From positions 496,001 through 560,000 of the forward strand of contig NZ_CAJHBQ010000002.1 in NCBI RefSeq assembly GCF_904846685.1: a stretch of 64,000 nt of DNA, in the 5' to 3' direction. The notes under the pieces are model-generated. The model made no database searches and had not been told where the DNA came from. It saw only the letters and a list, made by a program, of their open reading frames with translations. How positions within the stretch are numbered: position 1 is the stretch's first letter; every line of letters begins with the position of its first letter. This document shows, piece by piece, positions 56,167-64,000 of this stretch. Origin of the DNA: Psychrobacter submarinus. GTDB taxonomy: Bacteria > Pseudomonadota > Gammaproteobacteria > Pseudomonadales > Moraxellaceae. The position numbers and the translations under genes were made by a program.

Positions 56167-59046
56167 TTATGAGTTATCTTCGTTTTCAGTGACTCCCATC
56201 AAGCGCTGCCACTGGTCTTGTACGAGCGCTCTTGTTTCAAGCCATAACGATTCATCCACTAGCAAAGACTGTTCAGCAAGCGCTAATTGATGAGTGGAGG
56301 CGCGGATGCGTAAATAGGCGTCTGTCAAGTCCTGACAGACGGAGTGCTCCCAAATGCCAAGCTTCGCCATCTCCTCAAAGATACGCACATTGTCGCTCCA
56401 TTTAGTCAAGCTTGGGTAGTCATGCGCATAGGCCAGCACAGCAAACTGAGCTAAAAACTCAATATCAACAATGCCGCCTGCGTCCTGCTTTAGATCAAAT
56501 TTACCGGCTTTCTTTTTTTGACGACTCGTCCCAAGATGACGCTGCATTTTTAGGCGCATTCGCGTCACCTCCAAGCGCACTTCATCAAGGGTACGCGGCA
56601 GCGATAACACTTCGCGGCGTATCTCAACAAACCGCGCGGTCACGCGCTTATCCCCGCAGATAGCACGCGCACGCACTAGCGCTTGATGCTCCCATGCCCA
56701 AGCTTTGTCGCGCTGATAGGTTTCAAACGCATGACAAGAAACGATCATCATGCCCGCATTGCCCGAAGGACGCAAGCGCATATCAATCTCATAAGCACGC
56801 CCATCACGGGTTTGGGTATTGAGATAGGTCATAAGCTTTTGCGCAAGCCTTGCGGCAAATTTCATGCCGCTGACTGACTTCTCGCCGGTCGTCATGCCTT
56901 GCTCTTTTATCTTATGCAAGAACACCAAGTCCAAATCAGAAGAATAAGACAATTCAAGCCCGCCAAGCTTACCATAGCCAATAATAGCAAAACCGCAATC
57001 GGCCTCCGTTACCGGATCGCCATTTTGAGCGATTGGATAACCATAGCGCTTAACCAGCTCAGCAAAAGCGCGCTCAAGTGCCGCTTCTAATACCACCTCT
57101 GCAATATAAGTCAGCGAGTCTGAGACTTTCATAATCGGTCTTTCGGCCAACACGTCGCTTGCCGCTACTGCTAATACTTGATTCTTTTTAAATAAGCGCA
57201 GGACACTAAGTAACTCCTCTTCATCACTTGGCTCAACGCGAAGCAAACGCTGACGCAAGATATCTCGTAGCTCAAGCTTGTCTGGCAGGTGACGATAGCG
57301 CTGCTGCAAAAAAGTATCTAGTAGCACCGGATAGCGCGCCAACTCACCGGCTATCCAAGGACTAGCTGATAGCATTGGTATTAGCTCAACAGTCGCATTG
57401 GGGTTCTCTGCAATCATAACCAAGTAAATAGAGCGCCGACAAATCGCCTCTAGCAAGGTAATCAGTCGCGGTAAGGCGCTATTCGCCAACTGCTGCTGTT
57501 CATGATGGGCAAGCAAAGCGTGAATAATCACCGGATAAGCGTCGTCTAACCTCTCACGCGCCTCATCGCTTAGATTCGCTATCATTTTAGAATCCCAAAA
57601 CGCTTGCAACTGTGCGCGGTTTTCTTCGCTGAGTATCGTATCTAGCTGGATGAGTTGTTCGTCAAGATCGGTTGGCGGCGGCAGGCTGTCATCTTGCGTA
57701 GGCATTTGCCGTTCGGTCACCATCCGCTCAAAAGGGAGATTGACCGTTTCTCGATGGGCGTTTAGCGTCGTGAGTAACGCTGACCAATCTGCAAACCCTA
57801 AAGTAATAGCTAGGTTGTGTTGCCACTGCTCATCATGAGGCAAGCGCTGTGTTTGCTGATCATTAATGGCCTGCAGACCATGCTCAAGGCGCCGCAAAAA
57901 GCGGTAGGCGGCTTGCAACTGCTTATAGGTGTCCGGCTCTAAATACTCAAGCTCGCACAGAGCCTGCATTGCCTGTAAACAAGACTTGACTTGTAACTGC
58001 GGATGGCGACCACCGTAAATCAACTGAAACGCCTGTACGATAAACTCAATATCTCGAATACCGCCAGCACCGAGTTTGATGTTATCTAAATCCTCACGCT
58101 GCGCGACTTGGTTCTTAATCAAGGACTTCATTTCACGCAGCGCTGAGAAGGCACTATAATCTACGTAATAGCGAAACACAAAAGGCTTAATCAGCGCTTG
58201 TAGCTCATTATAAAATTCTGGTGATACTTCTCCGATTACCCGCGCTTTGAGCCAAGCAAAACGCTCCCAAGCGCGGCCATGATTGGCAAAGTATTTTTGC
58301 AGTGCAGACAAATGAATCGCCAGATCACTACCATCACCCCAAGGGCGCAGGCGCATATCTACCCGAAAGACAAAACCATCAGCAGTATTATTATCCAGCA
58401 GTTTGATAATCCCTTGTCCTAAGCGCGTCATAAAGCGCTTGTTATCGATGCTGCGCGTGCCCTTAGACTTATCACCATCAGTCATGCCGCGGGCTTGATG
58501 CACAAAGACAAGGTCGATATCACTAGACAAATTAAGCTCATGAGCGCCTAACTTCCCCATAGCCATAATAGCCATGTCATCCGTTTTTAGCTCGCCTTGC
58601 TCATTAATAAAGGTAGGCTTGCCATATTTAACAATCAATTGCTCATAGGTGTAGTCTTTAGCAAATAAGATACAGCCATCAGCAAACTCAGAGAGCTCAT
58701 CGGTGAGCTGTTCAAGTGAGATAATACTCAGCGCATCTTGCCAGATCCAGCGCATCATCAGCAGCATACGTAGATGGCGCAGACCGCTCATGACTTTGGG
58801 CTCATCAGCGGTTTGATAGTTCTCATCTAAGGTATAATCTTGAATAAGATCGTCGATTTGTTGACGCGTTAAGGTTTGCTCTAGAGGATAGCTACGTAGA
58901 AAGGTTTGGCAGGATATCGTCCTACTCTCCCACACCTGATAAGCAAACTCACTCGCGGTTTGCAAGACTTGCAGCTGCTCAGCAGTGGGTTGATAACTTG
59001 CCACGCTCGGTGTAGTGGAGGACATCTCTGTTGACACAGATAGCAT
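56167..59046 (-). CDS. glnE: Glutamine synthetase adenylyltransferase/adenylyl-removing enzyme
   Basis: Controls glutamine synthetase by adding and removing AMP in response to PII. The 959 residues show two nucleotidyltransferase domains: the N-terminal (adenylyl-removing) half has LNLSSDIDLVFVHQ and the C-terminal (adenylylating) half SYSSDLDLVFLHK, each with the metal-binding aspartates, followed by DMRLRPWGDGS and DMRLRPSGNAG. A helical linker joins them. Length is normal (about 945). A short Ser/Thr-rich N-terminus may be trimmed; a Met at residue 8 is an alternative start. Confidence 0.96.
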   Translation of the reverse strand: MLSVSTEMSSTTPSVASYQPTAEQLQVLQTASEFAYQVWESRTISCQTFLRSYPLEQTLTRQQIDDLIQDYTLDENYQTADEPKVMSGLRHLRMLLMMRWIWQDALSIISLEQLTDELSEFADGCILFAKDYTYEQLIVKYGKPTFINEQGELKTDDMAIMAMGKLGAHELNLSSDIDLVFVHQARGMTDGDKSKGTRSIDNKRFMTRLGQGIIKLLDNNTADGFVFRVDMRLRPWGDGSDLAIHLSALQKYFANHGRAWERFAWLKARVIGEVSPEFYNELQALIKPFVFRYYVDYSAFSALREMKSLIKNQVAQREDLDNIKLGAGGIRDIEFIVQAFQLIYGGRHPQLQVKSCLQAMQALCELEYLEPDTYKQLQAAYRFLRRLEHGLQAINDQQTQRLPHDEQWQHNLAITLGFADWSALLTTLNAHRETVNLPFERMVTERQMPTQDDSLPPPTDLDEQLIQLDTILSEENRAQLQAFWDSKMIANLSDEARERLDDAYPVIIHALLAHHEQQQLANSALPRLITLLEAICRRSIYLVMIAENPNATVELIPMLSASPWIAGELARYPVLLDTFLQQRYRHLPDKLELRDILRQRLLRVEPSDEEELLSVLRLFKKNQVLAVAASDVLAERPIMKVSDSLTYIAEVVLEAALERAFAELVKRYGYPIAQNGDPVTEADCGFAIIGYGKLGGLELSYSSDLDLVFLHKIKEQGMTTGEKSVSGMKFAARLAQKLMTYLNTQTRDGRAYEIDMRLRPSGNAGMMIVSCHAFETYQRDKAWAWEHQALVRARAICGDKRVTARFVEIRREVLSLPRTLDEVRLEVTRMRLKMQRHLGTSRQKKKAGKFDLKQDAGGIVDIEFLAQFAVLAYAHDYPSLTKWSDNVRIFEEMAKLGIWEHSVCQDLTDAYLRIRASTHQLALAEQSLLVDESLWLETRALVQDQWQRLMGVTENEDNS

Positions 59047-59227
59047 ATAACTCGTTTCCTAGTAACATAGGTAGTAGTGAATTTTCAGCTTTATGTTAGC
59101 ATAAACAAACTGACTTTAAAGACTCTCATCACTAAGCCTATCTTGAAAAAGAGATAAAATACTAGCGTCTATTGAACTGAAAGTCGACCATACCTTATAC
59201 TTTGCAAAACTTTGTGATACTACATTT

Positions 59228-59629
59228 ATGACTACCAAGACTACCCTGCTGGTTACTAAAGACCCTAGCCATCCGCTAGCTCATGTAGCGCTGCGTTACG
59301 CCAAAGCTTTACTTAACGAGACCGATGAAAATAAAAAGCCGACCTTGCAGTTGTTTTTTTATGCAGATAGCGCTCATCTAGCCAATCGTTTGCGCTGGCA
59401 ATCTGCCGATCAGCTTGATTTGACTCAACAGTGGCAAGCGCTCGCCCGTAAGCATGAGTTAGCTTTGCCGGTTTGTGTTAGTACGGCGCTGAGTCGCGGC
59501 GTCAGTGATAGTGAAAACAGTGCCCGTCATCAGCTAACCGGTGATAATTTAGCTGACGGCTTTACGCTAGTTGGACTTAGCGAGCTGGCTATGATGCTAC
59601 AAGATGACAATCGCCTAATTGCGTTTTAA
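59228..59629 (+). CDS. tusD: Sulfur relay subunit TusD
   Basis: Part of the TusBCD complex that passes sulfur from TusA to TusE for 2-thiouridine in tRNA. The DsrE-fold protein has 133 residues, with DPSHPLAHVALRYAKALL near the start and the expected active cysteine Cys83 in LPVCVSTALSRGV. It opens the run tusD-tusC-tusB-tusE. The next gene starts 7 bases after its stop. The call is backed by order and the Cys motif. Confidence 0.88.
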   Translation: MTTKTTLLVTKDPSHPLAHVALRYAKALLNETDENKKPTLQLFFYADSAHLANRLRWQSADQLDLTQQWQALARKHELALPVCVSTALSRGVSDSENSARHQLTGDNLADGFTLVGLSELAMMLQDDNRLIAF

Positions 59630-59635
59630 GGACTA

Positions 59636-59962
59636 ATGATGAAGTTATTAATTCAACTGCGTACAGCGACTGAGATGGCAAGCTATGAAGGCTGCGCTTT
59701 GGCATTAACCTTGGCAACTTTTGGCCATGAGGTACAGCTGTATTTGGATGCGCCAGTGTTTGGCTTATTGATGCAGCCCAAAGCACGCTTACATGGCATG
59801 ATCCAGTCGCTCGAATTATACGATATGCCGCCGGCTTGGTTGCCAGAAGATGTATTTAGTGGTTGGCTGACAGGTGTACTGCCTGATGACTTAGCCGGTC
59901 AGTTAACCTTAGTGCCTGAGGTGATTAATATTAACGACTTTCAGCAGGTTTTAAGTTTTTAA
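59636..59962 (+). CDS. tusC: Sulfur relay subunit TusC
   Basis: DsrF-like subunit of TusBCD, 108 residues. The sequence is divergent, but TATEMASYEGCALALTLATF and VQLYLDAPVFGLL match the DsrE/F fold, and its position between tusD and tusB fits. Two adjacent ATGs (59636, 59639) are both usable. TusC is not catalytic in E. coli. Without the context I would call it only a DsrE-family protein. Confidence 0.78.
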   Translation: MMKLLIQLRTATEMASYEGCALALTLATFGHEVQLYLDAPVFGLLMQPKARLHGMIQSLELYDMPPAWLPEDVFSGWLTGVLPDDLAGQLTLVPEVININDFQQVLSF

Positions 59963-59998
59963 AATATTCAAAACATTTTCTCTTTTTGAGTAAATTCT

Positions 59999-60038
59999 AG
60001 ACACTTCAAGCTTAAATCAGAGACTTCAAGCTTAAAGA
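59999..60038. repeat. 20-bp tandem duplication between tusC and tusB
   Basis: Two adjoining units share the core ACTTCAAGCTTAAA, with changes at the unit ends. They occupy the 137-base gap that interrupts an otherwise tight tus cluster. Confidence 0.7.
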
Positions 60039-60099
60039 CCTTATTGATTACATACCTATTAAGCTAACTGCTAACGCCCTATTTTTGGACTCTTTTATT

Positions 60100-60429
60100 A
60101 TGGCGACTTTATACCAATTACATAGCACGATGGACAACCTTAGACGCAGTACCGATCAGCTCGCCCTCACTTGGCGCCATGGTGACAGCCTGATGTTATT
60201 AGGTAGCACTGCCGCCTTTATCGATTGGCTTACCGCTTATCTAAAAGAAAATGAGATAACAGGCATTGCTAATATTTACGCCTTGAGCGCAGACCTCTCG
60301 CAGCTTGATGAGGCTACTACTACAAAGCTCAAGCTGAACAATAAAGTCGACGCCGTATTGAGCGATACAGAGTGGGTCAAACTTACCCAAGACAGCACAT
60401 TTGATAACGTGGTGACCATTGCCTTATGA
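60100..60429 (+). CDS. tusB: Sulfur relay subunit TusB
   Basis: DsrH-like third subunit of TusBCD, 109 residues from the ATG at 60100 (a TTG five codons earlier is unlikely). The opening ATLYQLHSTMDN and the mid segment NIYALSADLSQL fit the DsrH fold. It is weakly conserved, as TusB often is. It overlaps tusE by four bases (ATGA), so both are translated together. Confidence 0.82.
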   Translation: MATLYQLHSTMDNLRRSTDQLALTWRHGDSLMLLGSTAAFIDWLTAYLKENEITGIANIYALSADLSQLDEATTTKLKLNNKVDAVLSDTEWVKLTQDSTFDNVVTIAL

Positions 60430-60770
60430 CTCAGACTGACAGCACCTCCTCAATCACCACTATGTCGCTAGACCAAGACGGTCATCTTTGCGATCACACC
60501 CTTTGGACGCCAGAGGTCGCCCAGCAGCTCGCCGACACTTTAGACGTCAGCCTAAACGCTGAGCACTTGCAAATCTTGCAACAAGTACGCGCGTTTTTTG
60601 ATAAATTTAATCACGCGCCGGCCACTCGCCCTTTAATCAAATGGCTACAAAAGACCTTGCCTGAACATGATATTAGCAATCAAAAGTTGCAACAGATTTT
60701 TAATACCGGCTTAGTCGCTCGTCATGTTAATCGGCTAGCAGGTTTACCTAAGCCGCCGAATTGTCTGTAA
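60426..60770 (+). CDS. tusE: Sulfur relay acceptor TusE
   Basis: DsrC-family protein of 114 residues. TusE takes sulfur from TusD and hands it to MnmA. The flexible C-terminal arm with a penultimate Cys is present (LPKPPNCL, Cys113), and RPLIKWLQKTLPE is a conserved helix. The second arm cysteine of dissimilatory DsrC is absent, as expected for TusE. It ends the tus run; trmL converges from the other side. Confidence 0.9.
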   Translation: MTQTDSTSSITTMSLDQDGHLCDHTLWTPEVAQQLADTLDVSLNAEHLQILQQVRAFFDKFNHAPATRPLIKWLQKTLPEHDISNQKLQQIFNTGLVARHVNRLAGLPKPPNCL

Positions 60771-60835
60771 TAGCGGTTATAACAGCTGACTTATTCTGTC
60801 TTAATATACTGGGCGCTTAATGAGTTTAACGACTG

Positions 60836-61384
60836 CTATTCTTTAGGGTCATAAGCGCTTAGAATCTCATAGCCTGTACTGCGGCCAGTGTCTCCAAAAA
60901 ACCCCTGCTGTCGCCATACCTCATACAGACATATCGCCACACTGTTGGCTAGATTTAAGCTGCGCGAGTCCGGCAGCATCGGTAGTCGCAGCCAATTATC
61001 TGCACCTATATCTTCTCGTATATCATCCGCTAGCCCTGAGGTCTCAGAGCCAAAAACCAGGGCAACATTAGGTGTCTTTGCGCTATTATCTCCTTGACCA
61101 AAATCATACTCATAAAGTGGATGACTTAGCTTCGTGGTCAATGCAGTGATAATATGGCACTCTGCCGTTGTTAACGCTTTTTTGGTAGCTGCCCAATCTG
61201 CGTGTACTTGTAGATGAGCATACTCATGATAATCAAGTCCTGCGCGGCGAAGTTTCTTATCTTCAAGCTCAAACCCTAAAGGTTGGACTAGGTGCAACTG
61301 TGCGCCGCTATTGGCACATAAGCGAATGATATTACCGGTATTGCTCGGCATCTTTGGGGCGACAAGCACAATATGAATGGTCAT
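60836..61384 (-). CDS. trmL: tRNA (cytidine34/uridine34-2'-O)-methyltransferase TrmL
   Basis: Methylates the wobble ribose of certain leucine tRNAs. The 182-residue SPOUT protein is only the methyltransferase core, as TrmL is. Motifs: VLVAPKMPSNTGNIIRLC (motif 1), LVFGSETSGL (motif 2) and LPDSRSLNLANSVAICLYE (motif 3), forming the knot. A short tail follows. Located beside tusE, whose pathway also modifies the tRNA wobble base. Confidence 0.93.
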   Translation of the reverse strand: MTIHIVLVAPKMPSNTGNIIRLCANSGAQLHLVQPLGFELEDKKLRRAGLDYHEYAHLQVHADWAATKKALTTAECHIITALTTKLSHPLYEYDFGQGDNSAKTPNVALVFGSETSGLADDIREDIGADNWLRLPMLPDSRSLNLANSVAICLYEVWRQQGFFGDTGRSTGYEILSAYDPKE

Positions 61385-61779
61385 AAGCGTTCCATAGGCA
61401 AGTAATTAAATATTTTAGACTCTAATTTAAGTCATACATGAAAAGCCATGCAAAGTAAGACACGATAATTGTTTATAACTAGTGGCGATGTAACCCTATT
61501 TAACGTCATCGTAATTACAAGTTACAGATTATGGCTAATACTTACACTTTGATACTTTGCATGCATTTCAACTTTTATTATGATGGCTCTATCGGATGAC
61601 AAGGCGATAGATAGAACTTCTTAAAGAGTTCCGCTTTTAGAAGAAGTTGTTTTTTTACGAGGTTTATTCACCGTTTTGTCCAATCTTGATAGGTGATTAT
61701 AAAGCACCGTGTTTATAGCATTTAAGTGTTTAAAACCATTTATATTATCCAAAAACCAAATTATCTTGAGGAAATTACT
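61385..61779. other. Gap trmL / entericidin with candidate small RNA
   Basis: No gene is seen in this 395-base gap. CATGCAAAGTA (61447-61457) recurs as its exact complement at 61553-61563, and a strong terminator-like hairpin with a T-run ends at 61656. Together these could mark a small plus-strand RNA. Confidence 0.45.
61615..61656 (+). terminator. Orphan terminator upstream of the entericidin gene
   Basis: AACTTCTT pairs with AAGAAGTT, extended by AAAG/CTTT across a 3-base bulge, with AGTTCCG as loop and GTTTTTTT after it. No plus-strand gene precedes it within 800 bases; tusE is the nearest, with trmL antisense between. Confidence 0.65.
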
Positions 61780-61920
61780 ATGAAAAAATTAGTTATCGCA
61801 TCTTTGACAGCTATGTTTGTACTAACTGGTTGCAACACTTTTAAAGGTCTTGGCCAAGACGTTAAAAGCGCAGGCAACGCTGTAACTGACAGCGCACAAG
61901 ACGTTCAAAACAAAATCTAA
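61780..61920 (+). CDS. Entericidin-like small lipoprotein
   Basis: Lipoprotein precursor of 46 residues: a signal peptide MKKLVIASLTAMFVLTGC with Cys18 in lipobox LTGC, then a short hydrophilic peptide NTFKGLGQDVKSAGNAV ending QDVQNKI. This matches entericidin A/B, of which EcnB is linked to programmed lysis in E. coli; other roles are likely, as such genes are very widespread. GAGGA lies upstream of the ATG at 61780. No partner gene is adjacent. A terminator follows. Confidence 0.88.
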   Translation: MKKLVIASLTAMFVLTGCNTFKGLGQDVKSAGNAVTDSAQDVQNKI

Positions 61921-61945
61921 GCTCAATAAGTAGATTTTGCATTAA

Positions 61946-61979
61946 AAAGGCTTATCATTTAGTTGATAAGTCTTTTTTT
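61946..61979. terminator. Terminator between entericidin and hemW
   Basis: CTTATCA and TGATAAG pair around TTTAGT; A5 precedes and TCTTTTTTT follows, so it can serve both convergent genes. Confidence 0.85.
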
Positions 61980-62011
61980 ATGTCTACAGCTTTGATCATA
62001 GCTATCAGACG

Positions 62012-63337
62012 CTATAAAAACGCGCGCAATATTTGATTAAGATAGCGCCGACCTAATGCAGTCGTTTGCAGTTTTTCAGTCGACTCAGTTAACAAGCCTT
62101 TAGCTACTAACCTCTCTACCGAATCAGCGATGTCCTTATAACTCATTCCTGTACGCGCCTCAAATAACTGCCATGTTACCCCATCATGTAGTCTGAGCGC
62201 ATTGAGCATAAACTCGCTCACCAATTCATCGCTAGCAATAGCGCTCCAACCGACCATCTTCGGTGCCGGCATCGTTGCAATGTTGTTCTGTCTATTTGAA
62301 TTTTCGTTATTTGCATGATTGTCATTTGGCTGGTTTTTATAATTCAGATAATCCTTAGGTAAGCGTGATTTGCTGTAGCGATAGATGGGAGCCGTGTCGT
62401 TCTCCGGTTCTAGTGAAGTATTATCTATTGACGATACCAAAGTACTTATCTTCTTTTTAGTATCATTCTCGGCTGTAAGCAGATCAATACTGACCTTACC
62501 ATGTGCCCCTGCCCCAATCGCAAGATAGTCGCCAAACTGCCAATAGTTGAGATTATGACGACAAGGCGTATCTAGCCTGCCAGCCCAAGCAGACACTTCA
62601 TAGTTGCTATAGCCTAGACTTTGTAATAACGCGCCTCCCGCCTCTTCAATATCAGCTAAATTATCCTCATCCGGTAAAACAGGCTGATTACGATAAAACA
62701 CTGTATTAGGCTCAATGGTGAGCTGATACCAAGAGATATGAGTAGCGCCCGTGTCATGAGCCAACTGGATATCATGGAGCGCTTCAACTAAGCTTTGCTG
62801 CGGCAGTCCATGCATCAGATCGACATTGACTCGTCTGAATCCCGCTTCGCGCGCCGCCTTAATAGCCGTAACGGCTTGCTGCGGATCATGAATACGGCCA
62901 AGCGTTGTGAGCTTATCGGCACTGAAGCTTTGTACGCCGATAGAGAGGCGGTTAATACCGACTTGTAGATACTCAGTAAAAGGCGCGTGCTCAAGTGTTC
63001 CTGGGTTGGCCTCCATAGTGATTTCGATATCATCGGCAAAATCAAAGTAATGACGTAACCCTTCAAAAAGACGCTGATACTGAGGAATAGGCAATAGTGA
63101 TGGCGTACCACCACCGATAAAAATGGAGCTCAGCTTGCGCCCTTGCGCTAATGGCTGCTGCAGTAGTGCATCGGCGAGCAGTGCATCGACATAGTCCTCG
63201 TAGGTCTCAGACATTGATAGCGGGCTATCTGTTGGCAGCTCATGCGAATTAAAATCGCAATAAGGGCATTTTTTGACGCACCAAGGGATATGAATGTAGA
63301 GCGCAAGCGGAATAGCCTTGACTGCGATATTCGTCAT
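62012..63337 (-). CDS. hemW: Radical SAM heme chaperone HemW
   Basis: HemN-like protein that delivers heme, 441 residues with the ATG at 63337. The radical SAM cluster motif CVKKCPYC places Cys20, Cys24 and Cys27, and FIGGGTPSLL and EANPGTLE follow. The fourth HemN cysteine context is lacking, as in HemW. The Asn/Asp/Lys-rich stretch at about residues 290-355 is an insertion not seen in typical HemW (about 380 residues). A longer form would need a TTG at 63484. Function is inferred from family. Confidence 0.9.
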   Translation of the reverse strand: MTNIAVKAIPLALYIHIPWCVKKCPYCDFNSHELPTDSPLSMSETYEDYVDALLADALLQQPLAQGRKLSSIFIGGGTPSLLPIPQYQRLFEGLRHYFDFADDIEITMEANPGTLEHAPFTEYLQVGINRLSIGVQSFSADKLTTLGRIHDPQQAVTAIKAAREAGFRRVNVDLMHGLPQQSLVEALHDIQLAHDTGATHISWYQLTIEPNTVFYRNQPVLPDEDNLADIEEAGGALLQSLGYSNYEVSAWAGRLDTPCRHNLNYWQFGDYLAIGAGAHGKVSIDLLTAENDTKKKISTLVSSIDNTSLEPENDTAPIYRYSKSRLPKDYLNYKNQPNDNHANNENSNRQNNIATMPAPKMVGWSAIASDELVSEFMLNALRLHDGVTWQLFEARTGMSYKDIADSVERLVAKGLLTESTEKLQTTALGRRYLNQILRAFL

Positions 63338-63613
63338 TTTGGCACTACTAGCCTCTTTTGAGCTATTCGTCTTTTGGGCGTTATCGGCCGTATGTAATCT
63401 CTGTAATTTATCAGTCAAAAAGATATCCGTTTTAAATGCTGGCCTGGTTAGGCTTAAGAGTATAAATGCAGAGTATAAATACAAATATAAAGGTCGCTAG
63501 GATAACCACTCTAATGGTTAAAGAAAAGGGGGTTGATAACAAAACCCTCAATAAATATGCCTACTAATAGCTCAGTATGTTAGGCACAGTTAAGCTCTAT
63601 ATTTATTAAACTA
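63338..63613. other. Gap upstream of hemW
   Basis: Together with the element at 63614 this is the space between hemW and the EVE-domain gene. If the TTG start were used, hemW would reach 63484. The direct repeat AGTATAAATG/AGTATAAATA (near 63458-63482) is present; no gene is seen. Confidence 0.4.
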
Positions 63614-63878
63614 GGGCGTGTTGAACATTCACAAATTCGCACTGCTGATAGCTAAAATAGTTCTAGTCTAAGTGAAAATTGAAGGTAATGCTTATTGCAT
63701 TGGCTAGATTTTCGCAACGACTAGGGCGATTTTAGCATCAGCCTGCAGGGACAGGACTATTTTTTGCCACTTTATTGATAAAAATAGACGCTTAGAACGA
63801 CTAAACTTACCATTTTTATCTGCAAATCGCCTAAAAAATAGTCTCTGTCAGTGCCAAGGTCGAATGTTCAACACGCCC
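63614..63878. mobile_element. MITE-like element, copy 2 (265 bp)
   Basis: Inverted relative to the copy at 19981. It has the same ends (GGGCGTGTTGAACATTC and complement), the same TA flanks (63612-63613 and 63879-63880) and no coding capacity. It is 38 bp shorter, the difference lying mainly in one central region. It sits 41 bases upstream of the next gene and may affect its promoter. Confidence 0.85.
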
Positions 63879-63919
63879 TAATATCGAACTTGAAAACTCA
63901 ATAAAAATTAGGATGATGT

Positions 63920-64000
63920 ATGGCTTATTGGCTTATGAAATCGAACCCCAAATATTTCGGTATTGCTGACTTACAGCGTTTAGGCACAGAATGCTGGGAC
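63920..64000 (+). CDS. EVE-domain protein (3' end cut by window)
   Basis: Only the first 27 codons are visible: MAYWLMKSNPKYFGIADLQR is a typical opening of EVE-domain proteins (compare MAYWLMKSEPDEFS in relatives), which bind modified bases in DNA or RNA. AGGA lies six bases before the ATG. The rest lies beyond the window. The call depends on this short stretch. Confidence 0.75.
   Translation, partial: MAYWLMKSNPKYFGIADLQRLGTECWD

Noticed and set aside
63338..63484. N-terminal extension of HemW from a TTG
   Set aside because: Hydrophobic, not conserved in the family; the ATG at 63337 leads directly to the radical SAM motif.

Overview
The window looks like chromosomal DNA of a Psychrobacter-type gammaproteobacterium (family Moraxellaceae). 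The evidence is moderately AT-rich DNA, a fused tyrA-aroA gene of the kind known from Acinetobacter and Psychrobacter, a pheA-hisC-tyrA/aroA order, a TusBCDE set and the overall housekeeping content. No rRNA or tRNA gene, CRISPR array or prophage was seen. The species call is inference; no database search was possible.

Layout. 1-9 kb: partial gamma-glutamyltranspeptidase, DNA polymerase III alpha subunit (dnaE), an orphan Hpt protein, trmJ, ytoQ and a serine acetyltransferase with a long tail. 9-18.4 kb: folB-folK, rarD, the aromatic amino acid operon pheA-hisC-tyrA/aroA, transaldolase and apt. 18.5-30 kb: a 54-residue rubredoxin, an alpha/beta hydrolase, a first copy of a short inverted-repeat element (MITE-like), a WG-repeat protein, a DMT exporter, a nucleobase permease, sdaA, a DUF4377-like lipoprotein, argJ, xthA and a hotdog thioesterase.

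30-43 kb is the most dynamic part. Three tandem fadD-type acyl-CoA ligase genes lie in a row. The third has lost about 940 bp and is then split by a 715-bp IS1595/IS1016-like element with an 18-bp terminal inverted repeat and a perfect 8-bp target duplication. A badly decayed IS607-like element (serine recombinase plus TnpB remnants) follows. Next comes a minus-strand set of SDR dehydrogenase, histidine phosphatase, APH-like kinase and ACAD10/11-type acyl-CoA dehydrogenase. Its composition resembles known 4-hydroxyacyl-CoA degradation systems (Lva, ACAD10/11).

43-55 kb: a SohB-like protease without the usual membrane anchor, aspS with a possible leader attenuator, then a surface-glycan locus: LpxL-like acyltransferase, two related glycosyltransferases at the two edges, a Stealth-type sugar-phosphate transferase, ugd plus UDP-glucuronate epimerase, and two related GT4 enzymes on the opposite strand. 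55-64 kb: ilvE, glnE, tusD-tusC-tusB-tusE, trmL, an entericidin-like lipoprotein, hemW, a second, inverted copy of the MITE-like element, and the first 27 codons of an EVE-domain gene.

Non-coding signals stand out. Several gaps carry two or three tandem copies of a 13-20 bp unit; one array upstream of tyrA/aroA repeats a TATAAT box. Three terminator-like hairpins have no gene in front of them (before sdaA, aspS and the entericidin gene), which suggests leaders or small RNAs. I found no clearly new multi-gene system. The best leads are the 4-hydroxyacyl-CoA-like cluster, the glycan locus, the MITE-like family and the orphan hairpins.
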